Positions 1 to 7,031 of a stretch of 18,311 bases of DNA are shown piece after piece (positions within the stretch are counted from its first letter, which is position 1; each line of letters opens with the position of its first letter). This stretch comes from JBBDSH01 sp040905045. Its GTDB lineage: Bacteria > Pseudomonadota > Gammaproteobacteria > Eutrophobiales > Eutrophobiaceae. The notes beneath the pieces were generated by a model. That model worked only from the letters and a program-made list of their open reading frames with translations. It did not search any database and was not told the origin of the DNA. A program made the position numbers and the translations under genes. The stretch covers positions 1 to 18,311 of the forward strand of contig JBBDSH010000089.1 of the NCBI GenBank assembly GCA_040905045.1, written 5' to 3'.

Positions 1-129
1 ATCCATGCGGCCGACGGTCCCACAGAGGAATGTCGGGATACTTCCGATTTCATTAACAACGCCGACTTTAAAGCGGTAATCATCCCGCAAAGGTATCTGG
101 AGAATGATCGTGGACGAAGAAGATCTTGA
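1..129 (+). CDS. Possible 3' end of an upstream gene (partial)
   Basis: Frame 1 is open from the window edge to a TGA at 127-129 and reads as 42 residues with natural-looking composition, including TSDFINNADFKAVIIPQRYL. If real, it overlaps the sigma-factor start by 26 bp, which would suggest translational coupling. The other two forward frames close earlier. The family is not recognisable from this fragment, and a chance open stretch of this length is quite possible. Confidence 0.3.
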   Translation: MHAADGPTEECRDTSDFINNADFKAVIIPQRYLENDRGRRRS

Positions 130-712
130 CTTAAGCGCCCTCCAACAAAAGGACCCGGCCGCCTTCAAAACGCTTATCAGCCGGCTGCATCCTCTATTAC
201 TGTCGCTGGTCCGGCCGATGGTCGGTGACGGCCCGGCGGAGGAGATAGTCCAGGAAGCCTGGATCAAGGTCTACAACTCCATAGGCCGCTTTGAAGGACG
301 TTCTCAATTGAAGACCTGGATATCCTCTATCGCGCTGAACGAGGCGCGTATGCATTTACGCCGCAACAAGAAGGAATTCTCCATGACAGCATCGGCGGGC
401 GACGGCGGTATCCTGGAAGGCCGATTCCGGGAGAACGGCGGCTGGAGCGCGCCGCCGGTGAAATGGCGGTCCGCCGCCACGGATGATTTGTTGATGCAGG
501 ACAACCTGATTGAATGTATTGAAAGAACCATGAATCGGCTGCCGGTGAATCAGTCGGCAATGCTGCGGCTTCGAGACATGGAGGGATTGCCGTTTGAAAC
601 GATTTGTAATGAACTGGAAGTAACCGCATCCAATGCAAGAGTACTATTGCACCGCGCACGGGGAGAACTGTATCAGATGCTGGAACATTACGAGGAAACG
701 GGCGAATGCTGA
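104..712 (+). CDS. ECF-type RNA polymerase sigma factor (sigma-70 family)
   Basis: An alternative sigma factor of 202 aa that directs RNA polymerase to a specific promoter set. Region 2 lies at about residues 20-90: a helix leading into AEEIVQEAWIKVYNSIGRF, then the -10-recognition stretch SQLKTWISSIALNEARMHL. Region 4 lies at about 130-195, with RLPVNQSAMLRLRDMEGLPF and the helix-turn-helix VTASNARVLLHRARGEL. There is no region 1 or 3, which is typical of the ECF group. The linker between regions 2 and 4 is somewhat long and rich in Gly and Arg. The start ATG at 104 has a close GGAG just upstream. The gene overlaps the next one by 7 bp, the usual arrangement for a sigma factor and its cognate anti-sigma. 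The subgroup and the inducing signal are not identifiable from sequence alone. Confidence 0.93.
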   Translation: MIVDEEDLDLSALQQKDPAAFKTLISRLHPLLLSLVRPMVGDGPAEEIVQEAWIKVYNSIGRFEGRSQLKTWISSIALNEARMHLRRNKKEFSMTASAGDGGILEGRFRENGGWSAPPVKWRSAATDDLLMQDNLIECIERTMNRLPVNQSAMLRLRDMEGLPFETICNELEVTASNARVLLHRARGELYQMLEHYEETGEC

Positions 713-948
713 GCTGCAGAGAAGTCGTCGAGAAGGTTACACAGGAACCCGAACTGCTTGATGAAGGTACCGGGTCGAGCTGGTCCATGCGCCTGCATCT
801 GTTCATGTGTCATCACTGTCGCCGGTACGTACGGCAGCTGCGGCTGATGCTGCGGTATCTTTCCTTTCTGCCGGGTCGCGAACCCGCACAGCCCGCCGAG
901 GTCGATGAAGTCTGGAACGCCATAGAACGGCGTAACGAAGACAGCTGA
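706..948 (+). CDS. Small zinc-finger anti-sigma factor (ZAS / zf-HC2-like)
   Basis: An 80-aa protein starting at the ATG embedded in the end of the sigma-factor gene. It carries H31-x3-C35-x2-C38 (within LHLFMCHHCRRY), the HX3CX2C signature of zinc-containing anti-sigma domains. A Cys at residue 4 could be a further ligand. After the motif comes a helical, Arg- and Leu-rich stretch (RQLRLMLRYLSFL). That stretch is too basic to be a clear membrane helix, and the protein has no periplasmic domain, so it is probably cytosolic. The inferred role is to hold the ECF factor inactive until a redox or metal signal releases it, as in soluble ZAS proteins. The role rests on the motif plus the 7-bp overlap; the signal is unknown. 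Confidence 0.75.
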   Translation: MLSCREVVEKVTQEPELLDEGTGSSWSMRLHLFMCHHCRRYVRQLRLMLRYLSFLPGREPAQPAEVDEVWNAIERRNEDS

Positions 949-1111
949 TCAGCCGCCAAACGCCGGCCGGCGACGCCACCATTTTCGGAGTACGGATTCC
1001 GGACTTCCCCTGAACCCATTCGGGTTAACCGCAGGACCCTGAATCGTCTTTCTGTAACAAAGCCCTCTTTTGCACATCCTATTTCGACAGAGCATTCGAG
1101 GAGGCAACAAA

Positions 1112-1513
1112 ATGACGTCATCGGGTACCAGACTGCAGTACAGCCTGTTTCTGCTGCGGCTCGGCGTTTTCGTGGTAATGCTGATGTGGACGCTGGATAA
1201 ATTCATCAATCCGGGGCACACGACGGCGATTTTCGAGAATTTTTACGGTCTTGCCGGACTGGGAAATGCCCTGATTATGGGCCTGGCTGCTGTCGAACTG
1301 CTTATCCTGCTGGCTTTCGTCAGCGGCCTGTTCAAGCGTTTCAGCTACGGCGCCGTACTCCTTTTTCATGCCGTATCGACGCTTTCCAGTTTCAGGCAAT
1401 ACCTGGATCCCTGGGATCACCTGCTTTTCTTTGCCGCATGGCCGATGCTGGCCGCCTGCATCGCCCTGTATCTGCTGCGTGACGATGACAGATTGTTCAC
1501 CATCAGATTCTGA
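1112..1513 (+). CDS. DoxX-like small membrane protein
   Basis: A hydrophobic 133-aa protein with about four predicted membrane helices. The first, near residues 8-30, contains LLRLGVFVVMLMWTLDKFINP, followed by an FENFYGLAGLG segment, two central helices, and a last helix around WPMLAACIALYLL. The layout and the early 'LDKF..P' resemble the DoxX/DoxD-like family of inner-membrane proteins. Those often sit with redox or thiol-stress genes, but their biochemical roles are mostly unknown. The ATG at 1112 was chosen because GAGGAG lies 7-12 bases upstream; an in-frame ATG at 1070 has no such site and would add a polar tail. The 163-bp spacer from the anti-sigma gene leaves room for a separate promoter, possibly one used by the neighbouring sigma factor, but none could be recognised with confidence. 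Confidence 0.7.
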   Translation: MTSSGTRLQYSLFLLRLGVFVVMLMWTLDKFINPGHTTAIFENFYGLAGLGNALIMGLAAVELLILLAFVSGLFKRFSYGAVLLFHAVSTLSSFRQYLDPWDHLLFFAAWPMLAACIALYLLRDDDRLFTIRF

Positions 1514-1554
1514 AGATACTTTTTTCAAATAATCAGACCAGAGAGGAGATTTAT

Positions 1555-1980
1555 ATGGGTTGTTATAACTCGACCGTAGTCCCGGCCGGTGTTGACGAAG
1601 TCTGGAAGCGGCTGCGTAACTTCCATGACATGGACTGGGCTCCCGACGTCATCGAAAGTTGCGAAGTCGTGGGCGACATTCCCGGGACTCAGATCGGCGC
1701 CAAACGGATACTGAATCAGGCGTTCCATGAAACCCTGCTGGCACTGGACGATACGGAGCGAACCCTCAAATACAGTATTGACGATGGCCCCGAGGCCGTT
1801 TCCAGGGACAATGTTTCCGATTACCTCGGTGAGGTAAGTGTATTTCCGGTAACGGATGACAATCGTACCTTCGTGCTGTGGAAATCCTCATGGGGAGACA
1901 GCGGCGGCGGAGTGGCTGAGTTCTGCGACCCCATTTACAAGGCCCTGCTGGATGCGCTGAAGTCCCATTTCGCAAAATGA
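1555..1980 (+). CDS. SRPBCC-family protein (polyketide cyclase/dehydratase-like fold)
   Basis: A cytosolic protein of 141 aa whose pattern fits the START/Bet v1-like SRPBCC fold. The N-terminal strand STVVPAGVDEVWKRLRNFHDMDWAP is typical of polyketide_cyc2 members, and the C-terminal helix CDPIYKALLDALKSHF closes the fold. Such proteins bind hydrophobic small molecules in a central cavity; the ligand cannot be inferred here. The ATG is preceded by AGAGGAGA at good spacing. It follows the DoxX-like gene by 41 bp and precedes the EAL gene by 6 bp, so at least the last two are probably co-transcribed. Whether it belongs to the regulon of the upstream sigma factor is a guess from proximity. Confidence 0.75.
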   Translation: MGCYNSTVVPAGVDEVWKRLRNFHDMDWAPDVIESCEVVGDIPGTQIGAKRILNQAFHETLLALDDTERTLKYSIDDGPEAVSRDNVSDYLGEVSVFPVTDDNRTFVLWKSSWGDSGGGVAEFCDPIYKALLDALKSHFAK

Positions 1981-1986
1981 TCAGAG

Positions 1987-4029
1987 ATGAAGCATCTCAA
2001 GGCATCATTTAAATGTCGGCTCTGCTGGCGCATCACGCTGGTGGTATTCGCCCTTATACTCGCCATAGAAAGCGTCATACTGGTACCGTCCGCCTGGAGC
2101 TTCCTGGAACGTGAACACCAGCAACTGGCGCAGAAAGCCCAGATACTGATTGAACCCGCGCTTGCCGAAGCGCGGGTTCTTGAAGATGACATTGTAGCGA
2201 GGCTCTCCGCACTCGTCGGTCACTACGGCCTGCATCATGTCGGTGTGAACGACCCCTCCGGAAAACGTATTGCCGCCGTCGGCTCCCCGCCTCCCCGGCA
2301 AACGGAATTTGACGGCGACAATACCATGGCGATGCCGATATTCAGGGACGCGGACCGCAACCTCATGGCCGTAGCCTGGCGCAGCGAACACGAGCCGCGG
2401 CCCGGCATCGTGGCCTGGGTGGATACCTCCGGGGTATCGGAAAAACTGATCGCTTATCTGCTCAGAATCGCAGGTCTGGTCGCGATAATCGTCCTGGTGG
2501 TTACCGCGGGTACCATGCTGATACTGGACATATCGGTATTGAGGCCGGTACTGGCATTACGCAAGAGCGCCATGCGCGCCGCCGGAGCGACAGAACGCGC
2601 CTCCTCTTACCGGTTATCAACGGATCGGTCGGATGAAATCGGAGACCTGATTATCGCGCACAACACCATGCTGCTTGAAGTAACCCAAAGTCACCGCAGG
2701 GATCGGGAAATGGCCCTGGAACGCGAACAATTCCTCACCCGTCACGATCAGGCCACCGGCCTGCCGAACCGTGCCTCCCTGGAAGATTTTCTCGATCAAC
2801 AGATCGCCTCAGGTCACCGTCTCGTGCTTCTGCATATTGCCATTCCCCAGTTTCATACACTGGATATTACCCATGGTAACGGCACCAGTGAACAGCTCAT
2901 CGATCAGGTCTCCTCCCGGCTGCAGCGTGCGGCCGCGCCCGATGATTTCATCGCCCGCATCGAAATGGATCGATTCGCCGTGGCCCGTGTATGTGACGCC
3001 ACACCAATGAAAGCAGAGGAATTCGCGGAAGAAATCCTGTGCATCGCCGAACGGCCGTTTCACTCAAAAACCGGCGCCGACATCACCATCGCGCTGAAAA
3101 TCGGTATCTCCGTCTCCCGCGAGCAGGCCGCAACCGGCGGAGAAATGATGTCCCATGCGGACCTGGCGCTGGCAAGAACGTATGAGGAGACCGCTTACAG
3201 ATATGAATTCTATTCACCGGATCTGGCTGAAAGGGCCCGATTCCGCCAGAACCTGCTGCACGACCTCTCACGGGCAATCGATCGCGGGGAAATGTATGTG
3301 ACGCTCCAGCCGAGGATGGAACTGCGCGGGCAATGCAGCGTGGCCATGACGGGCACGGAAGTTCTTCTGCGCTGGCAACATCCGCAACAGGGCCTGATCA
3401 GCCCCGGCGTCTTTATACCCATGGCCGAATCGGCAGGACTGATGAATGTCATCAACGATTTCGTACTTCAGTCGGCGTGTTCTTTGATCGCCAGATGGCT
3501 GGAAGATTACGGGCACTCCCCCCGCGTGGCGATAAACATCTCGGGGCAGGAATTTTCCCAGCCGGATCTGGTGGAGAAAATACGCAATGCATTAAAAAGC
3601 CACAATATTCCGGGAACATTTCTTGAACTGGAAATCACGGAAACCACGACCATGGCCGATATCGGCCATACCCTGGAAGTCCTGAACAACCTGAAAACCC
3701 TGGGCGTTTCCGTTTCCATCGATGATTTCGGGACCGGATATTCCTCCCTGAGTTACCTGAAACAGTTCTCGGTTGACGCCATAAAGATCGACAAGTCGTT
3801 CGTCGACGATATAGGCCATGCCGGCGATGCCGAGGCAATTTGCGGCGCCATCCTGAGACTCGGTCAGACACTGGGCATGCGGGTGGTCGCCGAAGGCGTG
3901 GAGACCGCCGATCAACTGGCGTTCCTGTGCGACAGGAAATGCGATGAAGCGCAGGGTTATTATTTCAGCAAGCCGGTTTCTATCGACGAATTCGAGTATG
4001 AATGGTTGCTGCAGGCGGCCCAAGCCTGA
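1987..4029 (+). CDS. Membrane-bound c-di-GMP phosphodiesterase: HAMP, degenerate GGDEF, intact EAL
   Basis: A 680-aa inner-membrane signalling protein. Membrane helix 1 is at about 16-38. A periplasmic segment of roughly 120 residues follows, then helix 2 at about 161-182, a HAMP-like linker to about 235, a GGDEF domain (about 250-410) and an EAL domain (about 425-675). The GGDEF signature is lost: the aligned residues read EMDRF (326-330), so cyclase activity is unlikely, although the domain may still bind GTP. The EAL domain keeps its key features: EVL (458-460), NIS (517-519), EITET (549-553), DDFGTGYSS (579-587), K603 in IKIDKSF, AEGVE (635-639) and the Gln in QGYYFSKP. Cleavage of c-di-GMP to pGpG is therefore expected. 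The periplasmic part is the likely sensor; its ligand is unknown. The start is 6 bp after the SRPBCC stop. Confidence 0.93.
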   Translation: MKHLKASFKCRLCWRITLVVFALILAIESVILVPSAWSFLEREHQQLAQKAQILIEPALAEARVLEDDIVARLSALVGHYGLHHVGVNDPSGKRIAAVGSPPPRQTEFDGDNTMAMPIFRDADRNLMAVAWRSEHEPRPGIVAWVDTSGVSEKLIAYLLRIAGLVAIIVLVVTAGTMLILDISVLRPVLALRKSAMRAAGATERASSYRLSTDRSDEIGDLIIAHNTMLLEVTQSHRRDREMALEREQFLTRHDQATGLPNRASLEDFLDQQIASGHRLVLLHIAIPQFHTLDITHGNGTSEQLIDQVSSRLQRAAAPDDFIARIEMDRFAVARVCDATPMKAEEFAEEILCIAERPFHSKTGADITIALKIGISVSREQAATGGEMMSHADLALARTYEETAYRYEFYSPDLAERARFRQNLLHDLSRAIDRGEMYVTLQPRMELRGQCSVAMTGTEVLLRWQHPQQGLISPGVFIPMAESAGLMNVINDFVLQSACSLIARWLEDYGHSPRVAINISGQEFSQPDLVEKIRNALKSHNIPGTFLELEITETTTMADIGHTLEVLNNLKTLGVSVSIDDFGTGYSSLSYLKQFSVDAIKIDKSFVDDIGHAGDAEAICGAILRLGQTLGMRVVAEGVETADQLAFLCDRKCDEAQGYYFSKPVSIDEFEYEWLLQAAQA

Positions 4030-4229
4030 ACCACCATATATGCCGAACAAACGTAACGGAAACCCGGTTGTCGAGCCCCGGCCTGTAACAATAGAACCGC
4101 TTCCCGCATCTACAACAGAAACCTGTGAATTGTCGTCCATAATCCATGAATTTGAATCCGCTTTACGCCTTTTGGCAGCTATCCCCGGCCCACCAAACCC
4201 CCACTGACCCCTCTGCGGTGGAGCACGCT

Positions 4230-4249
4230 GCCTTAAGGCTTTTTTATTT
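4230..4249 (+). terminator. Possible rho-independent terminator
   Basis: A short GCC-TTAA-GGC hairpin is followed directly by a T-rich run, TTTTTTATTT. It lies about 200 bp beyond the phosphodiesterase gene and upstream of the DUF547 gene, so it fits as a boundary between transcription units. The stem is only 3-5 bp, which is weak. Confidence 0.35.
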
Positions 4250-4263
4250 CATAACCTCCGCAC

Positions 4264-4307
4264 TAACCCGCATATTGCTCGCGCGCCCACGTGCAATATG
4301 CGGGTTA
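4264..4307. repeat. Perfect 15-bp inverted repeat with 14-nt loop
   Basis: The left arm TAACCCGCATATTGC (4264-4278) is the exact reverse complement of the right arm GCAATATGCGGGTTA (4293-4307), with a 14-nt GC-rich spacer. It ends 6 bp before the chosen start codon of the DUF547 gene. There is no T-run after it, so it is not a standard terminator. It could be an operator, an mRNA hairpin that masks the ribosome binding site, or the remnant of a small mobile element. Confidence 0.85.
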
Positions 4308-4313
4308 AAGGCT

Positions 4314-5189
4314 ATGGGTCAACAGGCATTCAGAAGAGTCACAAACTTGATCCCGGTCATGGTTCTGTCTTTATCGCCATGGCCGGCGTGTGCGGAGACA
4401 GTAGAGCAATTGTTTTCTCCTTACGGAGAGATACTGGAAAATCATCTGGTGGAGATTCAAACCCCGGAGGGCGGGCTGGTCTCGGCATTCCGCTATCGGC
4501 AGGCTCATGATGATGAACAGACCATGAATCTGATTGATCGCCAGCAACGGCGACTGACTCGATTCAATCCTGACAAACTCGACAATAAATCCGGGGCGGT
4601 TTCCTTCTGGATCAATGCCTACAATTTTTTCATGCTTGCCTGGATACTGGAGAATCCGCTGAAAGACGGGGCATGGGTCTCGAGTGTCAAGGATTACGGA
4701 TCCTGGTTTAATCCCTACCGTATTTTCAAACAGGAAACCTTCGATATCGGCGGGCACAAATACAGCCTGGACGAGATTGAGAAGGAAATACTTTTGGGAG
4801 AGACATTCCGCGAGAAAGGCTGGAAGGATGCGCGCGTGCATTTCGCTGTCAACTGTGCCTCCGTGGGGTGCCCGCCTCTGCGTTCACGGATTTACACTCC
4901 AGACAATCTGGATGCCATGTTAACGGAAAATACTCGTATGGCGTTAAACACGCCCAGGCACATACATATCGAAGGAGATACCCTGTATCTGACCAGCCTG
5001 TTTGACTGGTACGAGAGTGACTTTGTTGAGGAAGCGGGGAGCGTCCACGAGTACCTGAAACGTTATCTGCCCGAACATCAGCGCGAAGCGATCGAAGCGG
5101 TCACATCCATCCGCCATATCGAGTACGACTGGTCCCTGAACGAGCCCGCGAACTTCCCCGAGTTGCGACAGGCCGGCTCTATACAATGA
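4314..5189 (+). CDS. Secreted DUF547-domain protein
   Basis: A protein of 291 aa. The N-terminus (basic QQAFRRV, hydrophobic LIPVMVLSLS, then ACA-E) looks like a signal peptide cleaved near residue 27, placing the mature protein in the periplasm. DUF547 hallmarks are clear: FWINAYN (98-104), HFAVNCASVGCPPL (176-189) with its Cys pair, and FDWYESDF (230-237). The domain's catalytic role is not established; a papain-like or transglutaminase-like relation has been suggested for similar folds. The frame stays open back to an ATG at 4146, but that would put 56 residues ahead of the signal peptide and run through the inverted repeat, so the ATG at 4314 is preferred even though its ribosome binding site (AAAGG) is weak. 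The DUF3179 gene follows after 47 bp, probably in the same unit. Confidence 0.88.
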   Translation: MGQQAFRRVTNLIPVMVLSLSPWPACAETVEQLFSPYGEILENHLVEIQTPEGGLVSAFRYRQAHDDEQTMNLIDRQQRRLTRFNPDKLDNKSGAVSFWINAYNFFMLAWILENPLKDGAWVSSVKDYGSWFNPYRIFKQETFDIGGHKYSLDEIEKEILLGETFREKGWKDARVHFAVNCASVGCPPLRSRIYTPDNLDAMLTENTRMALNTPRHIHIEGDTLYLTSLFDWYESDFVEEAGSVHEYLKRYLPEHQREAIEAVTSIRHIEYDWSLNEPANFPELRQAGSIQ

Positions 5190-5225
5190 GCAAATCGTGA
5201 ACAGCCATTCTTCCTGATATAGAGC
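5176..5225. repeat. 8-bp inverted repeat spanning a stop codon and the next leader
   Basis: GCTCTATA (5176-5183) and TATAGAGC (5218-5225) are perfect complements around a 34-nt loop. The loop contains the stop codon of the DUF547 gene. The right arm ends in the purine stretch GAGC just before GGG, ahead of the DUF3179 start, so a folded mRNA could partly mask that ribosome binding site. The arms are short and may be chance. Confidence 0.35.
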
Positions 5226-5236
5226 GGGTAACCATT

Positions 5237-6247
5237 ATGCGATTGAATACTTTACTCCCGTTACTGCTCCTGTTTGCCACGACTGTCACGGCGGCTCTGC
5301 CGACGTTTGAAAGCCCGCTGGTTCCCAGACCCCTTTCGGCCTATACGGGAGCGATGCAGTCGGGCGGCCCGCCCAAGGACGGCATTCCCTCCATCGACGA
5401 TCCGGTGTTCCGGGATGCTAGCTGGGGGGATTCATTCCTGGACGACGGCGACATCGTCTTCGGCATTCACATGAACGGCAAGGCACGGGCCTATCCACAG
5501 CGTATCCTGGTCTGGCATGAGATCGTCAACGATAGTATCAATGACGAAGCGATCAGCGTCACCTACTGCCCGCTGACGGGCTCGGCCGTGGGCTTCTACC
5601 GAGGCGATACCGGATTGGGCGTGTCGGGACGCCTCGTCAACAGCAACATGGTGATGTACGACCGCGACACCGACAGTTACTGGCCGCAGATTCTGGCAGC
5701 CGCGATCCGGGGGCCGCTGCAGGGACAAGGTCTGCGCGAGTTCCGGGTCATCTGGACAACGTGGGGCCGCTGGAAATCACGCTATCCCGAAACCGGCGTG
5801 CTTTCCGACCGTACCGGATACATGCGTAATTACCGGAACGATCCCTACGGCGGGTACAACCCGATCAGTGGCTACTATAAGTCCGGCTCCGGGCCGCTGT
5901 TTCCACTGATGAACAAGGATGACCGACTGGCACCCAAACAGACGGTCCTGGGTTTTCGTACGGCTGATGCGGCATTTGCGGTAAATCTGGATACCCTTCG
6001 AAACAAAGGGCTTCTTCAGTATAAATATGCCGGCCGGCATTTTGTCGTTGTTCACGATCCCGGACTGGATACCGGCTGGGTATACCGATCGCAAGACCCG
6101 CTGGATATAGCACCCGAAGGCGTAACCTTCGGCAAGAACGGCCCGGACAATTCCGTATTCCGGGAACTGACACAGGTCAATGCCTTCAAGGTCATGTGGT
6201 TTGCCTGGGGCGCCTTTTATCCCGGGACGAACATTATCCGGAAATGA
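5237..6247 (+). CDS. Secreted DUF3179-domain protein
   Basis: A 336-aa protein with a clear signal peptide: hydrophobic LLPLLLLFATTVTA near residues 5-19, then ALPTFE. The body matches DUF3179 by the diagnostic block GKARAYPQRILVWHEIVND, the following VTYCPLTGSAVGF with its conserved Cys, and the later SGRLVNSNMVMYDRDTDSYW. Members are exported proteins of unknown biochemical function, common in marine and halophilic bacteria and archaea. The start ATG at 5237 is preceded by GAGCGGG. The final codons overlap the next gene by 4 bp (ATGA), so this protein and the following membrane protein are probably made together and may act together at the inner membrane. Confidence 0.9.
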   Translation: MRLNTLLPLLLLFATTVTAALPTFESPLVPRPLSAYTGAMQSGGPPKDGIPSIDDPVFRDASWGDSFLDDGDIVFGIHMNGKARAYPQRILVWHEIVNDSINDEAISVTYCPLTGSAVGFYRGDTGLGVSGRLVNSNMVMYDRDTDSYWPQILAAAIRGPLQGQGLREFRVIWTTWGRWKSRYPETGVLSDRTGYMRNYRNDPYGGYNPISGYYKSGSGPLFPLMNKDDRLAPKQTVLGFRTADAAFAVNLDTLRNKGLLQYKYAGRHFVVVHDPGLDTGWVYRSQDPLDIAPEGVTFGKNGPDNSVFRELTQVNAFKVMWFAWGAFYPGTNIIRK

Positions 6248-6771
6248 AGACGAATAAATCCCGAGTCTGGCCGATTGCGGGCACGACGGCCGGTTATATG
6301 TTGATTTATCTCTTCGTCATAGGCGACATCGGCTTCGGTCATTACGGCTGGCACTGGCAGGCGGTATCCTCGCCGCTGACACGCATGATGGAAATGCGGG
6401 CTGCATTTCACTTCGAGGCCGTCGCCATGGCCGAACTCGGCCGTGCTGTTATTCTTATCAGCCCCGGCAACCTGTTCGTCTCCGCGATTCTGGGATCACT
6501 GCTGGCGGCGAATATCCTCGGTGCGCTGGACCTGCGACACTCTGAATGCCGGTTACCGGGCCGATACAGCATCTCTGCCGGCGCGTTACCGGCCCTTCTC
6601 GCGGGTGGTGCTTGTTGTGCGCCAGGGATTGTTCTGTTACTCGGCTTACCCGGCCTGGGCGCTTTCATCGGACTGTTTGCCTGGCTGGTACCGTTGTCCG
6701 TAATTCTGCTTCTCATCAATCGTCGATACCAGCGCCGCATGGGCGCGAAAACATTGCTCTTCAGTCCTTAA
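6244..6771 (+). CDS. Small inner-membrane protein with a Cys-Cys motif, unknown function
   Basis: This protein of 175 aa has about four hydrophobic segments (roughly residues 11-30, 66-95, 108-134 and 138-160) and a basic C-terminal tail (NRRYQRRMGAK). The third segment carries GGACCAPGIVLL with adjacent Cys at 124-125 next to Pro. Paired Cys at the start of a membrane helix occur in metal-handling membrane proteins, but I recognise no family and the resemblance is only suggestive. The ATG at 6244 overlaps the DUF3179 stop as ATGA, which decides the start; the frame is also open from 6196. Its stop TAA and the TAA of the facing NrtS-like gene lie in the same TTAA palindrome (6768-6771). Confidence 0.7.
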   Translation: MKTNKSRVWPIAGTTAGYMLIYLFVIGDIGFGHYGWHWQAVSSPLTRMMEMRAAFHFEAVAMAELGRAVILISPGNLFVSAILGSLLAANILGALDLRHSECRLPGRYSISAGALPALLAGGACCAPGIVLLLGLPGLGAFIGLFAWLVPLSVILLLINRRYQRRMGAKTLLFSP

Positions 6772-7004
6772 TCCGTATCTCCAGCCGGGCGGTTGACTGT
6801 GCCAAGCAATTGCCCATGGGTGGAGACAAGATAAGGAACTGTATAGGTAAGCATAATTTGTATCAGCACCTTGGCAGTTAACGGCTTGCCGAAGAACAAA
6901 TCATAGTGATTTATTATCGTCAGTACAGTACCGACAACCAACGCGACACGTAATGCCTGTCGTGAGATTTCGGGATGGAAGATTCGACTTAACAAGATAC
7001 GCAT
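6768..7004 (-). CDS. nrtS: NrtS-like small nitrate/nitrite transporter
   Basis: A 78-aa membrane protein. The core ALRVALVVGTVLTIINHYD, followed by LTAKVLIQIMLTYTVPYLVST, matches what I recall of NrtS. NrtS is a short two- or three-helix family, first characterised in cyanobacteria as nitrate/nitrite transporters, with many bacterial homologues annotated by similarity. The HPEI..QALRVAL lead-in and the polar C-terminal tail fit the family size of 65-85 aa. It lies 27 bp behind the rhomboid gene on the same strand and could share its transcript. No other nitrate gene is present in the window, so transport in this organism is inferred from family membership only. Confidence 0.7.
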   Translation of the reverse strand: MRILLSRIFHPEISRQALRVALVVGTVLTIINHYDLFFGKPLTAKVLIQIMLTYTVPYLVSTHGQLLGTVNRPAGDTD

Positions 7005-7031
7005 GATAGTAATCCAGTATAAATTTAATAA

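Noticed and set aside
4040..4207. Small open frame of 55 codons after the phosphodiesterase gene
   Set aside because: No Shine-Dalgarno site, Pro-rich low-complexity translation and no recognisable family. It could be real since a terminator-like site follows, but support is too thin to list it.
4146..4313. N-terminal extension of the DUF547 protein to the ATG at 4146
   Set aside because: It would place 56 residues before an obvious signal peptide and translate the terminator-like site and the 15-bp inverted repeat.
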